The position numbers were made by a program, and so were the translations under genes. A stretch of DNA of 49,334 bases from an uncultured Ligilactobacillus sp. (lineage in GTDB: Bacteria > Bacillota > Bacilli > Lactobacillales > Lactobacillaceae): NCBI GenBank assembly GCA_934215475.1, contig CAKPZY010000012.1, positions 1 to 49,334 of the forward strand. The letters are read 5' to 3'. The notes beneath the pieces were generated by a model. That model did not search any database. It saw only the letters and a program-made list of their open reading frames with translations, and was not told the origin of the DNA. This document shows, piece by piece, positions 44,180-49,334 of this stretch. Every line of letters begins with the position of its first letter. Position 1 is the stretch's first letter.

Positions 44180-45166
44180 GTGAAGATCGTTATCGCAGAT
44201 TATGCAGACTCAATGATGCCAGCTCACACTAAGGAAGTCGCGTTTTTGCGTGCGCGGTTGCCTGAGGCTGAAGTCATTACATATGTCTATCAAGATGAAA
44301 GGCGCGCTGAATTTTATGATGTGTTGGAAGATGCCACCGCATTACTGACCGGATTTATTAAAATTGATGGAGAATTATTGGCGCACGCGCCGCACTTGCG
44401 GGTCATTTCGATCAACGCGACTGGTTATGATAACATTGATCTAGAGCAAGCCAAGTTACATGAGGTAGGCATTTGCGTGGTTGGAGAATATTGTACCGAA
44501 GACGTCGCGGAATTCACCTTAGCGACGATGCTTTCCTTGGTCAAAAACCTTCGCTTTTACGAGAATGATGTGGAAAAGCATGAACAGTGGCGCTTTGACT
44601 ATCCGCCGATCAATAAGAGGCTTCGCGAAATGACACTGGGCATTTTTGGCTTTGGCAAAATCGGGTCGGCTGTAGCCAAAAAAGCCAGGGGACTGGGAAT
44701 GTCTGTCTTAGCTTATGATCCGTATACCGTTAAAGAAGAAAAAGCCAAGCGAATTGGAGTTTCTATCTGCTCTGATCCAAAAGAAGTGTTGGAACGAGCC
44801 GATATTATTACCAATCATATGAATTTAAATCAGACAAACTATCACTTTTTTGACAAAAATAAGTTTGCCGGTATGAAACTTCAGCCGTATTTTATCAACA
44901 TGTCTCGTGGTGCTTGTGTGATGGAGGCTGATTTGATCCAGGCCCTTGATGATAACTTGTTGAGAGGTGCGGCGTTGGACGTGCTAACAAGCGAACAACC
45001 CCAGTTAGCCCACCAGCCACTGCTGGGAAGGGAAAATGTGCTGGTTACACCGCACGCAGCTTTTTATTCGCAGACGTCATTAGAGGCACTTCAGAAAATT
45101 TCTTGTCAAAATATTGTTCATTACCTTTTGGGGGAAAGAGACCAGATCTTTAAGCTGGTCATGTAA
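44180..45166 (+). CDS. D-isomer-specific 2-hydroxyacid dehydrogenase
   Basis: 328 residues from GTG at 44180, with CAGGAG upstream. NAD-binding GFGKIG at 157-162 and Asp180 at the end of the second strand favour NAD; substrate loop and catalytic Arg in NMSRGACVMEADL near 233, and His in TPHAAFYS near 292. The family covers D-lactate, hydroxyisocaproate, phosphoglycerate and glyoxylate reductases; the substrate cannot be read. The stop codon lies inside a 16-base sequence that is repeated 34 bases later. Confidence 0.9.
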   Translation: MKIVIADYADSMMPAHTKEVAFLRARLPEAEVITYVYQDERRAEFYDVLEDATALLTGFIKIDGELLAHAPHLRVISINATGYDNIDLEQAKLHEVGICVVGEYCTEDVAEFTLATMLSLVKNLRFYENDVEKHEQWRFDYPPINKRLREMTLGIFGFGKIGSAVAKKARGLGMSVLAYDPYTVKEEKAKRIGVSICSDPKEVLERADIITNHMNLNQTNYHFFDKNKFAGMKLQPYFINMSRGACVMEADLIQALDDNLLRGAALDVLTSEQPQLAHQPLLGRENVLVTPHAAFYSQTSLEALQKISCQNIVHYLLGERDQIFKLVM

Positions 45167-45213
45167 ATAATTGACAATATTTGTCGCTAGATTTGTGTGT
45201 AAATAATTGACAA
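45164..45213 (+). repeat. Two 16-base direct repeats with TTGACA
   Basis: TGTAAATAATTGACAA occurs at 45164-45179 and again at 45198-45213, 34 bases apart, the first copy overlapping the stop of the dehydrogenase gene. Both contain a consensus -35 hexamer. Confidence 0.85.
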
Positions 45214-45236
45214 GACTTAGTTTATTTTTGTACTCT
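45207..45236 (+). promoter_or_regulatory. Promoter upstream of the MFS transporter gene
   Basis: TTGACA at 45207-45212 and TACTCT at 45231-45236 with an 18-base spacer, 60 bases before the GTG start. The -35 lies in the second direct repeat, so the repeats may be regulator binding sites. Confidence 0.55.
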
Positions 45237-45296
45237 AGGAGTCGCATGTTTTTGAGCTTCAAATGTAGCAATCTGGTGTAGGGGGAGAGAAGAGAA

Positions 45297-46472
45297 GTGA
45301 AAACATTTCGTATCCAGAGTTTCGTGCTAATTTTACTGGCGTTCGTCTTAGGATTCAGCGAATTTATTATCGTGGGTATTTTAGATGATATTGCCCGTCA
45401 GTTTTCTGTTGGCATTTCTGTAGTGGGTTATTTGGTCACGATCTTCGCGTTGGTTTATGCAATCAGCACTCCCATTGTGACAATGCTTATCAAAGATAAC
45501 CTTTATCGTGCCTTGCTCTTATTATTATTTATTTTTACTTTCGCCAACCTGCTAACTGCGCTAGCGCCCTCATACGCGGTCTTGGTCTTGTCTCGGGTCA
45601 TCACCGCCCTAGTTTCAGGGGCTGCTATCTCACTGGCAATGACATTTGCCACGGCGATTGCTCCCTTAGAACGACGAGCATGGCTCATCAGCTGGATCTT
45701 TTCCGGCTTTAGCATTGCTTCTGTTTTTGGCGTACCGCTGGGAACTTGGATCAGCACGACTTTTGATTGGCGCTATACTTTTGCCACCATTACTGCTTTT
45801 AGCCTACTCACTATTTTGCTAGTCATCCGCTATTTGCCGCGGGATATAAGTCAACAAAAAAGCGGAGGCCTGAGTAATCAGTTCATTATCTTTAAGGATC
45901 CGCGCATCTTTTTAAGTGTCCTAGTTGCTACGTTTAGTCTGGCTGGAGTATATGTTTTTTACACATACTTGCGCCCAATCTTGTCACAAGCTTTGCATTA
46001 CGCACCATCTATGATCACAGCTTTGCTGACGATTTATGGCTTGATGTCACTTTTGAGCAACCAATATAGCGGCAGGATCGCGGATAATGGCGGGTTGAAA
46101 GTGATGCCGCGTGCTTATATTATTGAGTTGCTTGCGCTAGTACTGATGCCGCTGCTTTTAAGAAGCAAGGTGGTTGGGACAGTTGACGTAATGCTTGTTG
46201 GAGCTTTGATGTATCTGATCAACTCACCGATCCAACTGCATATATTGAATGTGGCTGAAAAGGATTATCCTCAGTCGATGGTCCTGGCTTCATCATTGAA
46301 CTCGATTTTTTCAAACTTTGGGATATCCCTTGGCTCTGCCATAGGAGGAATCACAGTCAGCCAATTTGGAATTCAAAATGTTGGTTTAGGCGGTGCGGCA
46401 TTTACCGCCTTGACCTTATTTCTTTTAATGGTGCTCAACCGGCAAAACGAAACATACAGACACGAATTGTAG
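45297..46472 (+). CDS. MFS transporter, drug:H+ antiporter-1 (AraJ/PbuE-like)
   Basis: 391 residues, 12 membrane segments. The first helix pair has LGFSEFIIVGILDDIARQF, typical of the DHA1/AraJ group that exports sugars, purines or drugs; motif-A-like residues follow helix 2 and helix 4 carries RVITALVSGAAISLAM. Start GTG after GGGGGAGAG. The substrate cannot be deduced. It has its own promoter with direct repeats and a strong terminator. Confidence 0.9.
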   Translation: MKTFRIQSFVLILLAFVLGFSEFIIVGILDDIARQFSVGISVVGYLVTIFALVYAISTPIVTMLIKDNLYRALLLLLFIFTFANLLTALAPSYAVLVLSRVITALVSGAAISLAMTFATAIAPLERRAWLISWIFSGFSIASVFGVPLGTWISTTFDWRYTFATITAFSLLTILLVIRYLPRDISQQKSGGLSNQFIIFKDPRIFLSVLVATFSLAGVYVFYTYLRPILSQALHYAPSMITALLTIYGLMSLLSNQYSGRIADNGGLKVMPRAYIIELLALVLMPLLLRSKVVGTVDVMLVGALMYLINSPIQLHILNVAEKDYPQSMVLASSLNSIFSNFGISLGSAIGGITVSQFGIQNVGLGGAAFTALTLFLLMVLNRQNETYRHEL

Positions 46473-46531
46473 GTTATGCGTATGTTTGTAATTTAGTGAA
46501 ACTAGGCTCATTTAAGAAAAAAACATTCTAC

Positions 46532-46596
46532 AAATAGCAGGAGTAAAGTATTCGCCAAAGCATTTGGAATCGAATACATTACTCCTGCTATTTTGT
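46532..46596. terminator. Bidirectional terminator between the MFS and alcohol dehydrogenase genes
   Basis: Arms 46532-46554 and 46571-46593 pair over about 23 bases with one interruption; A-rich on the left and TTTT on the right. It serves both convergent genes. Confidence 0.9.
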
Positions 46597-46623
46597 GTTT
46601 CAAAAAGATGTGAGCTGCTGATT

Positions 46624-47637
46624 TTAAGTAAAGTCCACGACCATCCTGCCAACGATCTCGTTGTTCTTCATCTCATCGATGATGTCATTGACTTCGGAAA
46701 GCTTACGCGTATGAACGATTGGTTTTACTTTATGTTCAGCCCCGAATTGGAAAGCTTCTTTCAGATCCTGGCGCGTTCCGACTAAGGAGCCTGCAACCTT
46801 GATTCCGTCAAGGACAGTCTTAGCAATATTCAATGCCATGTCGCCTTGTGGAAGGGCGATGGCAACCAAAGTTCCATCCGGCCGCAATGCATTGACAGCT
46901 GAAGTAAACGAATCTGGACTAACAGCGGTGATCACTGCACTATTGACTCCGCCAACTTTATTTTGTAAGACTTTGGATGCATCTTCTTTTTTAGAGTTGA
47001 TAGTCAAATCAGCGCCTAATTTTTTTGCAGCAGCTAGTTTGTCGTCATTAATATCGACGGCTGCAACATGAGCTCCGAAAACATTGTGGGCATATTGCAC
47101 AGCTAAGTTGCCCAGGCCGCCGGTCCCCACAATTTCAGCCCACTGACCTGGTTTCAGGTCACCAGTCTTTAGACCTTTATAGACAGTCACTCCAGCACAA
47201 GTTAAGGAAGTTGCCTCGACTGGGTCTAACCCTTCAGGAACTTTCACAGCATAATCAGCAGGAACGATACATTCTTCGGCCATTGCTCCGTCAATGTTGA
47301 ATCCAGAATTTAAAACATTGCGACAGAGCGTCTCACGGCCAGTCGTGCAGTATTCACAGTGGCCACAGCCTTTATAGAACCAGGCGATAGAGACGCGGTC
47401 GCCAATCTTCAAGCAAGTCACGCCATCTGCGACTTTGATAACTTTACCCACGCCTTCGTGTCCAATGATGCGTCCAGGCACTTTGCCAAAATCCCCGGCT
47501 GCAACATGCAGATCTGTGTGACATAATCCACAATATTCCATTTTGACTAAGGCTTCGCCGTATTTCAGGTCCCGAAGCGAAACGTCTTTGATGTCAACAT
47601 AACCATCACAATTATCCCTTACAACAGCTGCTTTCAT
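46624..47637 (-). CDS. adhP: Zinc-dependent alcohol dehydrogenase (AdhP-like)
   Basis: 337 residues, medium-chain dehydrogenase. Catalytic zinc ligands in CGLCHTD (36-42) and GHEGVG (His60, Glu61); structural zinc Cys91, Cys94, Cys97 and Cys105 in CGHCEYC and ETLC; NAD-binding [14 protein letters not shown] near 172. Uses NAD(H) to interconvert ethanol and acetaldehyde and related alcohols, a way to reoxidise NADH in heterofermentation alongside phosphoketolase. AAAGGAAAA precedes the ATG. Confidence 0.94.
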   Translation of the reverse strand: MKAAVVRDNCDGYVDIKDVSLRDLKYGEALVKMEYCGLCHTDLHVAAGDFGKVPGRIIGHEGVGKVIKVADGVTCLKIGDRVSIAWFYKGCGHCEYCTTGRETLCRNVLNSGFNIDGAMAEECIVPADYAVKVPEGLDPVEATSLTCAGVTVYKGLKTGDLKPGQWAEIVGTGGLGNLAVQYAHNVFGAHVAAVDINDDKLAAAKKLGADLTINSKKEDASKVLQNKVGGVNSAVITAVSPDSFTSAVNALRPDGTLVAIALPQGDMALNIAKTVLDGIKVAGSLVGTRQDLKEAFQFGAEHKVKPIVHTRKLSEVNDIIDEMKNNEIVGRMVVDFT

Positions 47638-48184
47638 CGAATTTTTCCTTTTTCCAAAATATACTTTTTAACCATCTCAATTCTATTCAAATAAAATCAT
47701 ATAGTCAAGCGAAAGTAGTCACAAAGAAAGAAAAATAAAAATATATCAACGCATAACTTTCTTTAATCACCGTTAAATAGCGTGTTTGTATCATATTTTT
47801 TTATGTGAAAAGGGTAATATAATTAACGAAAAAGCAGATTTAAATCTTTAATGGAAAAAATTATGATACTCGAAGGTTATAGTAACAAAGTAGGTGGAAT
47901 AGTCAGGGAAATACTATTGTTATAAAGATTTTGTTATTCTACTGAAAAATGTTCCAGAACTTAAAGGATTGAGCATTTAAAATTACGACTGAAATTTTTA
48001 ATGAAGTTTATTGGGGTGGCGAGTCCTTTTTGGAATATGGATATTTCTCAGTGAATAATCTCATTCATATTTAGAAATTCAATAAAAATTATCTATTTTT
48101 TGTCATTTTTTGATATAATATTTATATTATCAGAAATATAGTTAAATATATATTTATATAAAATTTTGTAAAGAGGATTAAAAC
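47638..48184. other. AT-rich gap before the DUF262 gene
   Basis: 547 bases, visibly richer in A and T than the genes to the left. No gene, repeat or terminator is supported. TGA-TATAAT at 48111-48119 is an extended -10 that probably drives the following gene. Confidence 0.55.
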
Positions 48185-49269
48185 ATGAAGAAATCAAGAA
48201 TTGAATTACCACAACCAGCACAGTTTAGCATGGGGAATTTGTTTAAAGAAAATTTTTTTAAGGTTCCTATGTATCAAAGAAATTATGCTTGGGGAAGTCA
48301 GCAAATTGATGAATTTGTGAGTGATCTGAGTGATCTTGTTGATGATTCAAAAGGAAGTCACTTTTTTGGGCAATTGGTAACATTTAAAGGGCACGATGAA
48401 CGTCAAGAGATTATTGATGGGCAGCAGAGATTAACAACGAGTTTAATTTTTTTTACAGTGCTCAAAGATATTGCCCAATTTATTATTGAAAAAGCATTTT
48501 CAGGAGCTGATATAGTTAAGATAAGCAATAGCGACTCCTTTCTAGAATTACATTCTTTGATTAAAGAAATTAAGGACATAATTGGTGTTGATAATGATAC
48601 TGCTTTGATAATTCAATCCGGAAAAATAAATGGAGTGGATTTAGAAGAGTATTTTTTGAGTCTAACAACTGATGTTTCAAAAGCAGAATTATATTATAAA
48701 GAACATCAGCGAGTAAAACCGATTGAAAATATGCATTCCGCCTATGTGAAGATGAAAGCTGCTGTCATTGCAAAACTAAACAAATACAAAAATTGGAATG
48801 ACAGAATTAATAAACTACAAACTATTTTTGAATCATTTACTAATGGTTTTTATTTAGTCATGATCTCAACACTTAATTCTAAAGAGGCTTTTACAATTTT
48901 TGAAACTTTAAATAGCCGTGGCTTAGATTTGGCAGCTTCTGATATTATCAAAAATCATTTAATGTCTATCATATCTAGTGGAAATGATGCTACAGAGTTA
49001 GCAGAAGTTAATGAGTCATGGAATAATATTTCCGTTAAGCTTGACAATGATAGCAAAAGTTTAACTAAGTTCATTCGAACATATTGGTCTGCAAGTAATA
49101 AAGTGGTTTCAGAAGCAAAATTATACAGAGCAATCAGCCAAAAAGTTTCAAAAAAAAGATCAAGCTGAACGATTTTTAAAGGAATTAAATGAAGAAATAC
49201 AGTTATATACTGTACTTCTATCACCAATAATCCCCAAAAAGAACAAGACATTTTACAATCCTGGTTTGT
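48185..49269 (+). pseudogene. DUF262 (GmrSD/ParB-like) protein gene, frameshifted
   Basis: The intact part reads 327 residues and then stops at 49166-49168. Residues 27-36 (VPMYQRNYAW) and 76-85 (IIDGQQRLTT) are the DUF262 signatures found in GmrSD-type modification-dependent restriction enzymes and other defence proteins, and NSRGLDL near 242 fits as well. The stop follows a run of eight A at 49150-49157; with seven A the frame continues as KKDQAERFLKELNEEIQLYTVLL to a stop at about 49267. A further shift near 49230 would restore more protein-like sequence. DUF262 proteins are usually about 600 residues with a C-terminal HNH (DUF1524) part, absent here. Either a decayed gene, a phase-variable tract or a sequencing error. 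Confidence 0.72.
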
Positions 49270-49334
49270 AAAATTAAGTTAGAAATATAAAAAGCCATTT
49301 GTGATAGACTTTTGAATGTCAAAATCAAAAGAAA

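Overview
The window looks like chromosome of a Lactobacillaceae species (Lactobacillus in the old broad sense). Supporting signs are a phosphoketolase (xfp), an MntH-Usp pair, an ArcT/ArgR-type arginine locus, a D-Ala-D-Ala ligase with the Phe variant of the omega-loop residue, a lemA-htpX pair, strong AAGGAGG-type ribosome binding sites and frequent GTG/TTG starts. Base composition is moderate except for a clearly AT-richer right end (about 47,650-49,334). The genus cannot be resolved by eye. I saw no rRNA, tRNA, transposase, integrase, phage gene or CRISPR array.

Layout. 1-4.5 kb: metal handling (mntH, usp, two tandem VIT/CCC1 genes behind a putative Fur-type box). 4.9-8.6 kb: lipoprotein, then an arginine-related set (arginase-like, argR, arcT-like). 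8.6-9.4 kb: a gene-free stretch packed with repeats. 9.4-13.3 kb: small membrane protein, nanE, ASCH protein, alpha/beta hydrolase, ddl. 13.4-18.4 kb: histidine phosphatase, tyrosine phosphatase, and a likely operon of glycosyltransferase, MgtC and Cfa. 18.6-21.3 kb: GntR regulator and an esterase/dioxygenase operon like Bacillus mhqED. 21.5-29.3 kb: galE, galM, HAD phosphatase, AI-2E exporter family, PatB/MalY lyase, gpmA. 29.4-34.5 kb: dus, an uncharacterised membrane-anchored protein, RluA-type pseudouridine synthase, OsmC. 34.8-37.2 kb: xfp. 37.3-40.4 kb: a NERD/zinc-ribbon protein convergent with an N6-adenine DNA methylase, with a repeat array between them. 40.7-47.6 kb: YfcC transporter, lemA-htpX, 2-hydroxyacid dehydrogenase, MFS transporter, alcohol dehydrogenase. 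48.2 kb to the end: a frameshifted DUF262 gene in AT-rich DNA.

The most unusual structure is a pair of colinear, inverted copies of a tandem hairpin array with an exact 42-base period (8,898-9,060 on + and 38,349-38,592 on -). Each unit is 12-base arm, 7-base loop, 12-base arm, 11-base linker. The two copies correspond unit by unit and share a 36-base tail, and one copy supplies the stop codon of the NERD gene. A second dispersed repeat (1-72 and 9,147-9,211) and inverted GGCTGGGACAA-type motifs surround copy A. Other points of interest are an operator lying exactly in the spacer of the esterase promoter, a Fur-like box before the VIT genes, an arginase with Cys in place of a metal-binding His, and a candidate small RNA near 4.7 kb. 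All functional statements come from reading the sequence; no database search was run.
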